DNA of 64,000 nucleotides from Nostoc sp. S13 (GTDB taxonomy: Bacteria > Cyanobacteriota > Cyanobacteriia > Cyanobacteriales > Nostocaceae), in contig NZ_JAQYWQ010000009.1 of the NCBI RefSeq assembly GCF_029379315.1, positions 48,694-112,693 of the forward strand, given 5' to 3'. The position numbers and the translations under genes were made by a program. The notes beneath the pieces were generated by a model that did not search any database, was not told where the DNA came from, and saw nothing but the letters and a program-made list of their open reading frames with translations. Of the stretch, positions 36,531-46,128 are shown piece by piece; the stretch's first letter is position 1, and the number at the start of each line of letters is the position of its first letter.

Positions 36531-37200
36531 AGGCAGAAGGCAGAATAACCCACATTTAAAAACTAATATTTACTTGCATAGTTCGAGCGGTGATAGTTAC
36601 TATTATCGCTCCGCTTGGGCTGCCTATTTTTCTTCTAGTTTTAATAATTACATTTTGTAAAGAGACTAGCTAAATAAGAATTACTTTCAATAAACTAAGT
36701 TTTTAATCTCAATAATTAGTAATTAGCTTCAATAAGTCGAGGATGTGGCAAGAAGTAATATCTGACGACAATCGGTAACGCCTGCGGTGAATCGGAAGAA
36801 GCTATTCTCGTTCAGGTAAAAGCTTCACGTCTAGTGTGGCAGCACTCACGCGACATTTAACTACTGAAATAAGAACTAATTAATTGAGTATTATTGGCAA
36901 CAACTATTCATTGTTTAACAATGCAGACATACGGCAATCCCAACGTCAAATTTGATTGGTGGAATGGTAACGCCCGCTTCGCCAACCTCTCTGGCTTATT
37001 TATATCGCCTGTATTGATTTTGAGCCTAAAACTTCTGCTTGTAATGCTTGCAACAAGGGACGGCGAAAGCTTTGTTAAATTTATTTGATTAATTGTTGAG
37101 TAAGATACAAGAGTGCGTAAATGATAAGTCACCATGTCATCACCAGACAAATTCTATGCCATATAGTCAGTTCACTCTCAGCAAGGCAAGTAACGAATAG
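36531..37200. other. Intergenic region with a terminator-like hairpin and an isiA stub
   Basis: After isiC there is an imperfect inverted repeat, GAGCGGTGATAGT / ACTATTATCGCTC (about 36587-36613), shortly before a T-rich run. 36640-36720 is AT-rich with FurA-box-like text (TTACTTTCAATAA). The isiA stub follows at 36921. No intact gene. Confidence 0.5.
36921..37010 (+). pseudogene. isiA: 5' stub of canonical isiA
   Basis: From the [23 protein letters not shown], then ANLSGLFI, which is the canonical IsiA N terminus (recalled as [28 protein letters not shown]). After about 28 codons similarity stops abruptly and the frame continues as unrelated text to a stop at 37086-37088. The other 310 codons are gone. 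It lies 390 bp downstream of the isiC-like gene, in the same direction. Confidence 0.8.
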
Positions 37201-37452
37201 TCAATCGTAGATATTCTCCCGGCGCAAAGCCTCATCAGGCAAGCCTGGACTGTTAGCTGAATGACTTGCAGCCCACCTCCTCCACTTTGCCGCTTTCTCT
37301 TCTGGAGACAATACGCCTGAACGTTCAGGACGCAAAATCAGTATATCTCCCTGAACTTCTAAGCTGTAGAATGTGCCACGTTGTAGTTTTCCCAGCACCT
37401 CAGATGGTAAATACAAATCGCCATGTTCGTTAACTTTCAGAATATATGTCAC
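37201..37452 (-). CDS. AbrB/SpoVT-like antitoxin-type DNA-binding protein
   Basis: 83 residues. The N-terminal half (MTYILKVNEHGDLYLPSEVL, FYSLEVQGDILILRPER) is a swapped-hairpin AbrB/SpoVT fold; the C-terminal tail (PGLPDEALRRENIYD) is the toxin-wrapping end seen in cyanobacterial antitoxins paired with PIN-domain toxins. No toxin gene is adjacent on either side, so it is an orphan. Likely role is autorepression or cross-neutralisation. Confidence 0.75.
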   Translation of the reverse strand: MTYILKVNEHGDLYLPSEVLGKLQRGTFYSLEVQGDILILRPERSGVLSPEEKAAKWRRWAASHSANSPGLPDEALRRENIYD

Positions 37453-37512
37453 TGCCTTGATCTCCCATAGGCTTTGAACATTTATAGATTCCCTTTCTTA
37501 CATCTTAAGTTG

Positions 37513-40500
37513 TCACGACTTATCCTCAACCACCAATGTAGACTCAGCAGTACGCCCAAATTCTTCTGGTGCATATTGCAGGTGAACTTGGGCACCAGGC
37601 CAAGAAAATGTCCCAGGAGTCACAGAACGGACTAAGTAATGCAAGCTATAAACTCCTGGTTCCAGGTGGTCGGCATAAGCGATAATGCGATCGCGGTAGA
37701 TATTTTTAAACCCAAGTTGCCAGCTATCGGCTTTTGCTTGTAATGCAGCTGTGGTAGTTTGAAAACTTGCATCCACCGCCTCAAAACCTGATGGTAAAGG
37801 ATCTTTAATCACCACATGATCCACAGGATGATCGGCGATGATCTCTAAACCAATATCAAACACCTGTCCAGAGGCTAAAGTCAAGGGTTTATCGAAAGCA
37901 TAAAGACCTGTTTTTTGTAAAACTTTCTCTTTATTTACTTGACTAATTTCTCGTGTTATGCGTAAACCGTTAAATCTGCCTGGTTGATTTCCCTGCAAGC
38001 GATAATTATAAGCAACCAGATAGTGCAAACTGCCATTACCTGATTTTTGCAGCGTTAAATCATTACGACCACGAGGTAATTTATTCATCCTCACATTTAG
38101 CTGTAAACTAGGATTTTGATAGCCTTCAAAGCGATTTTCTCCTAACTTATTACCAGCTAATTGCACTGTGGCAACAAAATTAGGCGGCGTGGGTTGCAGT
38201 TGACTATATTCTACCAAAGCTGTTAAGGCTTGAGCATTATTATAGTTAGTTTGCCATGTGCCATACCGTCGCAATGCGAGAAGACTTTGGAATAACTTAT
38301 CTATAACTTCAGGTTGACTCTGCTTGGCAATAAATAAGCGTAAAGCTTCCGCCTGCGTCGCGGTAGATGAACTCATCCACCCCCAACTACCTGGTAAACT
38401 TACAACTGCTGTACGACCAGTTTCATAGATATTCTGTTGCAGTTTGTTCACTAATTGTTGAGATTCGTCTTGCCATTCTGGGAATTGAGATAAGTATCGC
38501 GCCAATTTAATTTGAGTTACTATATCAAAGTTATTGCGCTGTTCATAAATATCTGCAAAAAAAGTATTGCGTTTTTCACCCAGTTGTGCAAGTGCTATTA
38601 AAGCATTAAGTTGCAGTTGCCTTTTACACAGTTCCTGTTTACAAAACTCGTATTCTCCAGGATTCGCCAGAACTTTTTGCAAATAAACTTTTAGGCGAGA
38701 CACTATTGCAGAATCGACTAAATTAGGGAACACCTGACTGGCTTTAGCCAAAGATTCACCCGCATAAGAAGAAACCCAAGGGTCAGATTTTTCTTGTCCG
38801 GGGAAAGTAGCAAAACCACCATCTGCTATTTGGAGTTTTTGTAATTTCTCAATTGATTTACTTGCCTGTTGGCTAGGATTAAATTCTGCAAATACCTGAC
38901 CATATTTTTGGGCAATAGTTTGCAGATTGGTAGCAATTATTAACTGACTTGCAGCCGGTTCTGTAAACGGTAAATCATCATCTTCTAACACCTGCTTTGC
39001 TGGTGCTTGAATCTCCGGTATCAAAGTACTTGCCAGCTGAATATCTAAACCTCCCGCATCAGGGAAGGTATTTTTATCAACATTCAGGGGAATCTTCACC
39101 TGTTTTTCAGTGACCCCAGTTTCAACGACTTGTTCTGTAATTTCAATTGGCTTAATTTCCAAAGGTACTTCAAAAGCATCTGCGGCTGTACCATTTAGCT
39201 GAGTGCTAAAGCGAACTTTACCAACTCCCACACTATCCGCCACCATTGGAAAGCGATAAGCGTGAGTTGCGGATTCAGCTTTGGTTTGCAAAGAAGTAGC
39301 TGTGGGGTTTTTATCGGCAAACTTCACATTACCGCTAAGTTCGCCATTAATTGAGAGATTTGCTGTATTCCCGGTGTTGTTAGTTACAGATAAACCAGCG
39401 AGGATGCGATCGCCTGGACGGGCAAATTGTGGCAAGATGGCATTAGTTAGCAGTGGCTTTGTGGTGATAAACGTCGCGTCCCCATTACCGAAGCGCAGAT
39501 TTCCATCGGTGGCCACAGCCATCACCCGCCATGTAGTTAAATCATCCGGTAATTTAAAAGTTATCTTTGCATTACCATTTGCATCGGTGAGGACAGAACC
39601 GTTGTAGTAAGCTAAGGCTTGAAAATCGGTGCGGGTACGAGTATTGGCCGCACCAGTTGAGAAACCACCGCCATAACCCCAACCTTTAGGTTTAGCTACA
39701 TCTTGTGGTTGTAATATTACATTCGGTCGATTATCGCTAAAGCGGGTAGATATTGGCTGTTCTGCATAAACTGTATCTACTAAATTTGGCGGACGATAAC
39801 CAGAAAGTTGTAACACCGCTTCATTTACCACTATAACTGTAAACTGTCCTTTGGTGGGATTGCCTTGATTATCCTTCAGTTCCAGTTGTACCGTTTCTTC
39901 TGCACCAGGTTCTAATGATGCTTGTACTGGTTTAACTTGCAGTTTTAAATACTTATCCTCTAAGTTAACTTTAAAAGGTGTAAAACCAATCTTCACCAAG
40001 TTATCTAAACTTCCCGCTTCCACTTGGTTGATGGGTTTACCTTGTCTGACTAATACAGCTTCTATCGCTGCATTTGGTAGCATTTCTGGCGTGACTTGAA
40101 ACTGAATTTGTGGTGCGCCTCCCTGAACTTTCGTAATCTGCTGATAAAGTGGTTTGTCTTTAATTACAGCAAAGTACAATTCGGCATCTGGATAGGGGGA
40201 TTGAATTAGTGCAGTAGCGGTTTCACCAGGTTTGAACTCTTTTTTATCTAATTTAACTTCTAAGACATCTTTTTCTCCCGAACCCCAAAATACAGGATTT
40301 TCTCCAGTTGCCCAAATTTGTAAATCTGTGGCACTTAATTCGCTTTTGGCATCGCTAAAATTAACTCTAATCCGATATGAAGCAGATTCCAGTGCTGTCA
40401 AACTTACGGATTGCGGATTGCTAGCAGATGTAATTTCTGCTTGTCCCACTGTTTTATATTCAACTTGATTTTTTGGTGTTCGGCTACCTTCCACCAGCTG

Positions 40501-43401
40501 CGTGACGCTGCTGTATTTAATCTGTTGTAATTCCAGCCGTACTCGTTGACCTGTTATCGGTTTTCCTGTAGGATCAGTAACAATCACTTCAATCGGAAAA
40601 GCCTTACCAGCATCAGCGATAAAATTGCTTTTTAACCCGATGAGGCGATTACTTGGTAGGGCTATAAAAGTTTTAGAATTCGCTACAGACAGATTAGAAA
40701 CATCTGCAACTTGTACATCCACTCGGTAAGTCATCGGATATGGTAAATCCTTAGCCACATTCAGAGTTTGACTACTTTTACCATTAGCATCTAACTGGGC
40801 ATTAGTTTGCAACACGTCACTAGATATAGTCGGGGTTTCCTCCGGCCACAACCATTGTCTACCAAATGTAAATTCGTCCCAGCCTTTAGGAACAAAATTA
40901 GATTGCTGGCGAGTAATAAAGTATTTTGCTTCTCCACCTTCTACAGGCGCACCAAATAAATAATTACTTGTAGCATTAATATCTACTTTCTCGTCAATGA
41001 GAGCAAATTCTTTATCTAAGTTGAGTTCGACTTTAAAGTTGGGTGGCTTAAACTCAGCTACCCGAAATTCTCCAGAAATTTCTTGCCCGTTCTTTCCCTT
41101 CGCCTGGATTGTATGGTAGCCTAAGCGCTGAGTAGTATTGATTGGCATTTCCAAAGAAAATGTACCAAATTCATTTGTAGTTTGCCTACCTAAATTGGTC
41201 TTTTGTCCATCAGGATTTACCAAAGTTAATTGGTAAACAGCATTTTTATCTTGTTGGATTGCACCATTTTGTAAATAGTCAGCAAAACCAGTAAACCAAG
41301 CTTTTTCACCTGGTTGATACAACTGTCTATCTGAAAAAATTACCCCGCGTGATTCAGGTTTACCATCTTGCCAACCTGCATCAATACCGTAGCCATAAAC
41401 ACCGCTATATTCCTCTGTTCTGGCAAATGCCCAATCTTGATTTTCACGTGCAATTACTAATAATTGTGGTGATTTACTAGAACTTTTATTCCCAGAATAA
41501 CATTGCGTTAATCCTTCACGAACAATTCTAAAAATTCCATTTTCATCAGTTTTACCCGTTGCACAAGGTACAGGTGCCGGGCGAGATTTTGCCTGTAATT
41601 TTGATTGATAAATTTCCACAGCAGCCGCTTGAACTGGCGAACCATCTGTAAGATGATTGACGCGAATTAAGCCTGACTCAGGAAACCACTGAGTAAATAT
41701 GCCCAAATCCGTCAATTCAACTAAGCCATAAGTCGTAGGTTCTCGCCACAGTTCCTTACCATTCTCCTGATATTTATTAGTGCGTGCTTGCACTCCATAA
41801 GCTAGCATTCCCGTCGCACCACTTATTTTTTCCCGCAGAGGAACAGCAATGTCAACTGATTGATTTTTCTTACCCGATACCTTAAAGCTTTGCCATTCAG
41901 AAGGTTGTGGTAATAAATCACTACTATTATTAAAATAAACTAAATCTGTCGGTTTAACTACTTTATAAGCTGCTTTGTAGTTAGATTCTGGCAGATTTCC
42001 CGCACTAATATTTAGCTGTAAATCTTTACTTGTGGGGAAAATATTCAAATCTGATGGTACCCAAATATCCCCAGCTAAATCTCCAGTATCATATTGAAGT
42101 GTGACAAGTTTACCCAAAGTTTGCCCAAACTTATCTTTGAGATTAGCGCCGATAGTAATTGTATAACTCTTCGCAGGTTCTAGCGCATAAGGATTGATGC
42201 CGACAATTTTATCTTCATCATTTACTTGTATAATTCTCGAAATTGCTTTTGGTGCTGGATTAATAGTAATATTTTCTTTAGCTGAATCTGCCAGTAAGAC
42301 ATTATTAAATTCTAGCTGCGGACTGCCTTTAAGAAATCTTCCAAAAGTTCCACCTGAATCTGGCTGTCCATAAAAGTTAATTTTCTGAAATGCCAAAGGC
42401 GAATAAGTTGCTAACTTAGTGGCAAATTGTTTCTCTGTAAGTAAATTGCCATAAGCAGGACGGATTCCGGGAGAAAATACCAGACGATAACGGGTTGCTT
42501 TTTCGAGATTTTGCTGGGGGATGAGGTTATAAATCCAATTGCGTGCTGAAGGGTCAAATTTTTCTAAAGGGTCTTCTTCATTTTTTAATGTTTTTTTTTC
42601 TTTGTTTAATTCGACTTTAAAACCTGTACCTTTATTTTTACTTTCGGGAATTAATTGCAAATGTTCTTGTACAGAAGCTAAATCCAATTCTACATTTGAA
42701 GTAAACTGTAACTTTTGTTGTAAATCAATTGGTTCAACATCAGCCTTTTCAATGGGATTGACACCGGGTAGACTAGTTAGGTTGATAGATTCGGTATTGA
42801 AAGTCCAAGGGAAATCTTTATCTAGGTGATGATTTTTTAAATCGGCTAAACCTGCTTTGAGAGTAACTTGAAATCTTGTCGCTATTGGCAATGCTTTATC
42901 AGCTTGAAATCCCACCATGCGCGGTGTTAAAAAACGAAATTGACCGGGTAAAGGCGGCCAAATAGCAAATTTTTGTAATAATTTTTGCTGTTCTGGGCTA
43001 TCAAGACTTTCAACTGGTATTAAAGCTTCTTTAAAACGGATGCGGATTTGGTTAAGAGATTTTGCATCCCCAATGGGACTAATTTGTTCAATCCAGTCTG
43101 GTAATTTTGGGGGTGTGAGTGGGGATACTGTTGGGAGTTGTTCTTTACTTGAGTTGATACCAAAAAAATTACACCCTGCCATTCCTAACATAAATGTAAA
43201 GAGAAGAATAAACTGTATTTTTCTCTTGCGCCTTGAAGAATAACTAATTTTTTTTAACAAACCGCTAAGGACACCAAGGATGCCTTCTGTAGGAGACACT
43301 ACGTGAACGCGCAGCGTCTTGTTGGCGCAGCCTCTTGTAGAGAAGAGAAGGAAGAGATAGAGAATTTTATGGCAGGAACGGAGTAAAAATCTAATAATCA
43401 T
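37513..43401 (-). CDS. Bacterial alpha-2-macroglobulin family lipoprotein
   Basis: 1962 residues as read. A lipoprotein signal near residues 60-80 (KIQFILLFTFMLGMAGC, lipobox MAGC) is followed by macroglobulin Ig-like domains, the A2M core (FKLPDDLTTWRVMAVATDG), a toroid-like domain and a C-terminal receptor-like domain. The thioester CxEQ is absent: the site reads LPFTEPAASQL near residue 1475, so covalent protease trapping is not expected. The family guards the envelope against proteases and is typically coupled to PBP1C, here the divergent neighbour. The first about 50 residues derive from an inserted SDR (43290-43370); the true start may be a TTG near 43259. Confidence 0.88.
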   Translation of the reverse strand: MIIRFLLRSCHKILYLFLLFSTRGCANKTLRVHVVSPTEGILGVLSGLLKKISYSSRRKRKIQFILLFTFMLGMAGCNFFGINSSKEQLPTVSPLTPPKLPDWIEQISPIGDAKSLNQIRIRFKEALIPVESLDSPEQQKLLQKFAIWPPLPGQFRFLTPRMVGFQADKALPIATRFQVTLKAGLADLKNHHLDKDFPWTFNTESINLTSLPGVNPIEKADVEPIDLQQKLQFTSNVELDLASVQEHLQLIPESKNKGTGFKVELNKEKKTLKNEEDPLEKFDPSARNWIYNLIPQQNLEKATRYRLVFSPGIRPAYGNLLTEKQFATKLATYSPLAFQKINFYGQPDSGGTFGRFLKGSPQLEFNNVLLADSAKENITINPAPKAISRIIQVNDEDKIVGINPYALEPAKSYTITIGANLKDKFGQTLGKLVTLQYDTGDLAGDIWVPSDLNIFPTSKDLQLNISAGNLPESNYKAAYKVVKPTDLVYFNNSSDLLPQPSEWQSFKVSGKKNQSVDIAVPLREKISGATGMLAYGVQARTNKYQENGKELWREPTTYGLVELTDLGIFTQWFPESGLIRVNHLTDGSPVQAAAVEIYQSKLQAKSRPAPVPCATGKTDENGIFRIVREGLTQCYSGNKSSSKSPQLLVIARENQDWAFARTEEYSGVYGYGIDAGWQDGKPESRGVIFSDRQLYQPGEKAWFTGFADYLQNGAIQQDKNAVYQLTLVNPDGQKTNLGRQTTNEFGTFSLEMPINTTQRLGYHTIQAKGKNGQEISGEFRVAEFKPPNFKVELNLDKEFALIDEKVDINATSNYLFGAPVEGGEAKYFITRQQSNFVPKGWDEFTFGRQWLWPEETPTISSDVLQTNAQLDANGKSSQTLNVAKDLPYPMTYRVDVQVADVSNLSVANSKTFIALPSNRLIGLKSNFIADAGKAFPIEVIVTDPTGKPITGQRVRLELQQIKYSSVTQLVEGSRTPKNQVEYKTVGQAEITSASNPQSVSLTALESASYRIRVNFSDAKSELSATDLQIWATGENPVFWGSGEKDVLEVKLDKKEFKPGETATALIQSPYPDAELYFAVIKDKPLYQQITKVQGGAPQIQFQVTPEMLPNAAIEAVLVRQGKPINQVEAGSLDNLVKIGFTPFKVNLEDKYLKLQVKPVQASLEPGAEETVQLELKDNQGNPTKGQFTVIVVNEAVLQLSGYRPPNLVDTVYAEQPISTRFSDNRPNVILQPQDVAKPKGWGYGGGFSTGAANTRTRTDFQALAYYNGSVLTDANGNAKITFKLPDDLTTWRVMAVATDGNLRFGNGDATFITTKPLLTNAILPQFARPGDRILAGLSVTNNTGNTANLSINGELSGNVKFADKNPTATSLQTKAESATHAYRFPMVADSVGVGKVRFSTQLNGTAADAFEVPLEIKPIEITEQVVETGVTEKQVKIPLNVDKNTFPDAGGLDIQLASTLIPEIQAPAKQVLEDDDLPFTEPAASQLIIATNLQTIAQKYGQVFAEFNPSQQASKSIEKLQKLQIADGGFATFPGQEKSDPWVSSYAGESLAKASQVFPNLVDSAIVSRLKVYLQKVLANPGEYEFCKQELCKRQLQLNALIALAQLGEKRNTFFADIYEQRNNFDIVTQIKLARYLSQFPEWQDESQQLVNKLQQNIYETGRTAVVSLPGSWGWMSSSTATQAEALRLFIAKQSQPEVIDKLFQSLLALRRYGTWQTNYNNAQALTALVEYSQLQPTPPNFVATVQLAGNKLGENRFEGYQNPSLQLNVRMNKLPRGRNDLTLQKSGNGSLHYLVAYNYRLQGNQPGRFNGLRITREISQVNKEKVLQKTGLYAFDKPLTLASGQVFDIGLEIIADHPVDHVVIKDPLPSGFEAVDASFQTTTAALQAKADSWQLGFKNIYRDRIIAYADHLEPGVYSLHYLVRSVTPGTFSWPGAQVHLQYAPEEFGRTAESTLVVEDKS
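43280..43375. repeat. Nostoc small dispersed repeat text at the A2M 5' end
   Basis: Contains GGAGACACTACGTGAACGCG and CAGCGTCTTGTTGGCGCAGC, variants of the GC-rich SDR family seen also at 12590, 45236, 54405, 54565 and 62240. Read in the A2M frame it yields an Arg/Cys/Val-rich segment unlike any signal peptide. Confidence 0.6.
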
Positions 43402-43746
43402 ATTTTTATTAATTCAAAATTTACAAATTATAGCTAATAAAAGTTCGCACTCCCTGATTAACTGGGCAATGCCAAGACTAATAAAGGACGCAAGATGACT
43501 AGTTATTTATACCCAAACTTTGGATTTAACTATGTTTATTTACATTGATAACTAATTCAGTGTGATTGTTCCAAAAAATAATTACAATTCTTAACTATAA
43601 AGAAGTATTTAAATTTCGCAAACATTAATTTATATCTGCTAAGTTAGTAAAAATGAATTATTAAGGATTTGACATATTTACTGATCTAGATGTAAGTAAA
43701 TCGGCGGCAAAATTAAGGTAAGTTTTTTTAGACAGGGGATTCCCTG
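43402..43746. promoter_or_regulatory. Divergent promoter region (A2M / pbpC)
   Basis: 345 bp of AT-rich DNA between two divergent genes. A TTGACA at 43669-43674 is a possible -35 for pbpC, but no convincing -10 at 16-18 bp was seen. An AGGGGA ribosome-binding site precedes the pbpC ATG. Confidence 0.35.
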
Positions 43747-46128
43747 ATGAAACTAATTTCACGATCGCTAACCAAAATAAAGCACACTAGTAAAGTTATC
43801 CTAGCTGTGCTGCTAATCTGCCTAGTGGTACGCCTACTACCTTATTTTGCGCCCATTCGTGCCGCAGATATTGCCCAAAATCAACTGGCAATGCAATTTA
43901 GCGATCGCAATGGTTTACCATTAGGAATACTACTCACCCATGACCAAGAGCATACATCAGTAGTACCACTGAATCAGGTTTCGCCCCAGTTTATCCATGC
44001 CATTTTAGCCGCCGAAGATGCTAGCTTTTACCATCACGGCGCCTTGGATATGAAAGCTGTTATCCGCGCCAGCAAAGAAGCCATCCACGCCAAAAGAGTT
44101 GTTTCCGGCGCTTCCACTATTACTATGCAATTGGCGCGGATGTTAGATCCCGTCCCCCGCAGCTTCTCTGGTAAACTGAGTGAGATTTGGCTATCTTGGC
44201 GGTTAACAGCAGGGATGGACAAAAATGAAATCCTGGCTGCATATATCAATCGGCTACCAATGGGAGGGAATATATATGGTGTGGAAGCAGCCGCGCGGAC
44301 TTATTTTTCCATCCCAGCTAGTGAATTGAATCTTGCCCAAGCTAGTTTGTTGGCTGCTATTCCCAATAATCCCACATACTTTAACCCTTATGAGCATTGG
44401 GAACGGCTGAAGCAGCGACAAAAGTACGTCCTCAATCGTATGGTACTAGAAAGTTATATTAGTGGGGCGATCGCAGCACGAACACACACCGAAAAAGTTG
44501 TGTTTCAGTCTCGCCAGCGAGGAATTATCGCCGCACCACACTTCTTATTTTGGCTGGCTAGTCAGCTATCCCAAACGCAAACAGAAGAAAATTCCCCCAT
44601 CCGCACCACTATAAATCGCCCTTTGCAGCAGTTTGTCGAAGCACAGGTACAGCAGGTAATTTCTTCTTTAGCCGCTAACAACGTCCATGATGCAGCTGCA
44701 TTGGTAATTGACAACCGCACTAGTGAAGTTTTGGCTTATGTCGGTTCACCTGATTACTTTAATCAAGCAAAATTGGGACGTAATGATGGAGTGCAGGCGC
44801 TACGTCAACCAGGATCTACCCTTAAGCCTTTTGTCTATGAATTAGCCTTAGAAAAAGGTTTAATTCACCCGAATAGCATTTTACCAGATGTACCCGCTCA
44901 TTATGCCATTCCCGGCGCGAAACTTTACAGCCCAACAGATTATACCGAACGCTTTCTTGGCCCAGTGCGAGTGCGAATCGCCTTAGCAAATTCCCTGAAT
45001 GTACCCGCAGTGCGGGTGTTAGAAAAAGTAGGTGTGGAAACTTTCTTAGAACGACTGCATCAACTGGGATTTGAACACCTCAATCAAACCCCAGAACATT
45101 ATGGTTTGGGTTTGACTCTAGGTAGTGGCGAAGTCAGCCTCTGGGAATTAGCCCATGCCTACCTGACCATAGCACGACAAGGAGATGCTACCTCTTTAGT
45201 AAGCACATTTTCCAATTCCCCAATCCAAAATCGTTCGACTGAGAGAAGTCGTACTCCTTCGGAGAAGCAAGCTACGCGTAGCGTTCCGCAGGAAAGTCCA
45301 AAATCTAAAATCCAAAATTCGACGACGATATGGCAACTAATCACCAATATACTCAGCGATCGCCATGCTCGTGCAACAGCATTTGGTGTAGACTCAGTGT
45401 TAAATTTACCTTTTCCTTCTGCTGTTAAAACTGGTACTTCTTCCAATTTTCGTGATACTTGGACTGTTGGCTTCACTACTGATTACACTGTCGCTACTTG
45501 GGTAGGCAATTTCAACGGCGAACCGATGCGACAAGTTTCAGGTGTTACAGGGGCTGCACCCTTGTGGAATCGGATTGTGTTACACCTGCACGAACATCAA
45601 GAACCAGCCGGTTTTCCGCCTCCAGAAGGTTTAGTGCAACTACCTGTTTGTGCAATTTCGGGGTTACGACCAACACCAGACTGTACCTCAGTGGTGCAGG
45701 AATATTTCTATCCTGAAGATAAAAGTAAGTACGAAGGTGAAAATCAGTTCAATTTACCACCAGAGTATGATGAGTGGTTGGCAAAACAACAGCAATCGAA
45801 TCTTACTTCTACCAATTTGAGAATTTTATCTCCGCATCATGGCGATTTATTCTTACTGTATCCAGGTGAAGAAGCGAAGCAAAAACTCGAATTTAAGCTA
45901 GTGGGAAATAAATCTGCGCCTGTGGAGTGGTGGCTGAATGGTAAAAAGTTAGATACAAACTCAGCTAATTCTTTCTTTTGGTATCTACGTCCTGGTAATT
46001 GGACTTTGGAGGCGAGAAGTGGGGAAATGAGTGACAAACTAAGTTTTCAGGTGGAATTAGCTACTCTTAAACCCACGCGTCGGGGATTTTCAATTAGTAA
46101 TTCTCCGGTAAAGATGAATCGTCCCTAA
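43747..46128 (+). CDS. pbpC: Penicillin-binding protein 1C (bifunctional)
   Basis: 793 residues. A short cytoplasmic tail and one membrane helix (about 16-34) precede the GT51 transglycosylase (EDASFYHHGALDMKAVIRAS; catalytic Glu near 92; GASTITMQLARML) and the transpeptidase with SxxK at S356 (GSTLKPF), SLN near 416 and KTG near 561, then a C-terminal PBP1C-specific beta domain (from about 690). It synthesises and cross-links peptidoglycan. Oddity: residues about 481-525 (SNSPIQN ... SPKSKIQN) are an in-frame insertion of Nostoc repeat DNA. The pairing with alpha-2-macroglobulin is widely conserved and suggests joint envelope repair. Confidence 0.94.
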   Translation: MKLISRSLTKIKHTSKVILAVLLICLVVRLLPYFAPIRAADIAQNQLAMQFSDRNGLPLGILLTHDQEHTSVVPLNQVSPQFIHAILAAEDASFYHHGALDMKAVIRASKEAIHAKRVVSGASTITMQLARMLDPVPRSFSGKLSEIWLSWRLTAGMDKNEILAAYINRLPMGGNIYGVEAAARTYFSIPASELNLAQASLLAAIPNNPTYFNPYEHWERLKQRQKYVLNRMVLESYISGAIAARTHTEKVVFQSRQRGIIAAPHFLFWLASQLSQTQTEENSPIRTTINRPLQQFVEAQVQQVISSLAANNVHDAAALVIDNRTSEVLAYVGSPDYFNQAKLGRNDGVQALRQPGSTLKPFVYELALEKGLIHPNSILPDVPAHYAIPGAKLYSPTDYTERFLGPVRVRIALANSLNVPAVRVLEKVGVETFLERLHQLGFEHLNQTPEHYGLGLTLGSGEVSLWELAHAYLTIARQGDATSLVSTFSNSPIQNRSTERSRTPSEKQATRSVPQESPKSKIQNSTTIWQLITNILSDRHARATAFGVDSVLNLPFPSAVKTGTSSNFRDTWTVGFTTDYTVATWVGNFNGEPMRQVSGVTGAAPLWNRIVLHLHEHQEPAGFPPPEGLVQLPVCAISGLRPTPDCTSVVQEYFYPEDKSKYEGENQFNLPPEYDEWLAKQQQSNLTSTNLRILSPHHGDLFLLYPGEEAKQKLEFKLVGNKSAPVEWWLNGKKLDTNSANSFFWYLRPGNWTLEARSGEMSDKLSFQVELATLKPTRRGFSISNSPVKMNRP
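45205..45325. repeat. SDR-type repeat inserted in frame in pbpC
   Basis: A core of Nostoc SDR sequence (TCGTACTCCTTCGGAGAAGC, AAGCTACGCGTAGCGTTCCG) lies between CCCAATCCAAAATC and CCAAAATCTAAAATCCAAAA, common Nostoc repeat borders. It keeps the reading frame and adds roughly 40 residues between conserved parts of the transpeptidase domain. Confidence 0.7.

Noticed and set aside
37152..37196. Short frame MPYSQFTLSKASNE
   Set aside because: Resembles the first residues of a cyanobacterial nuclease-like family, but only about ten codons remain, too short to call.
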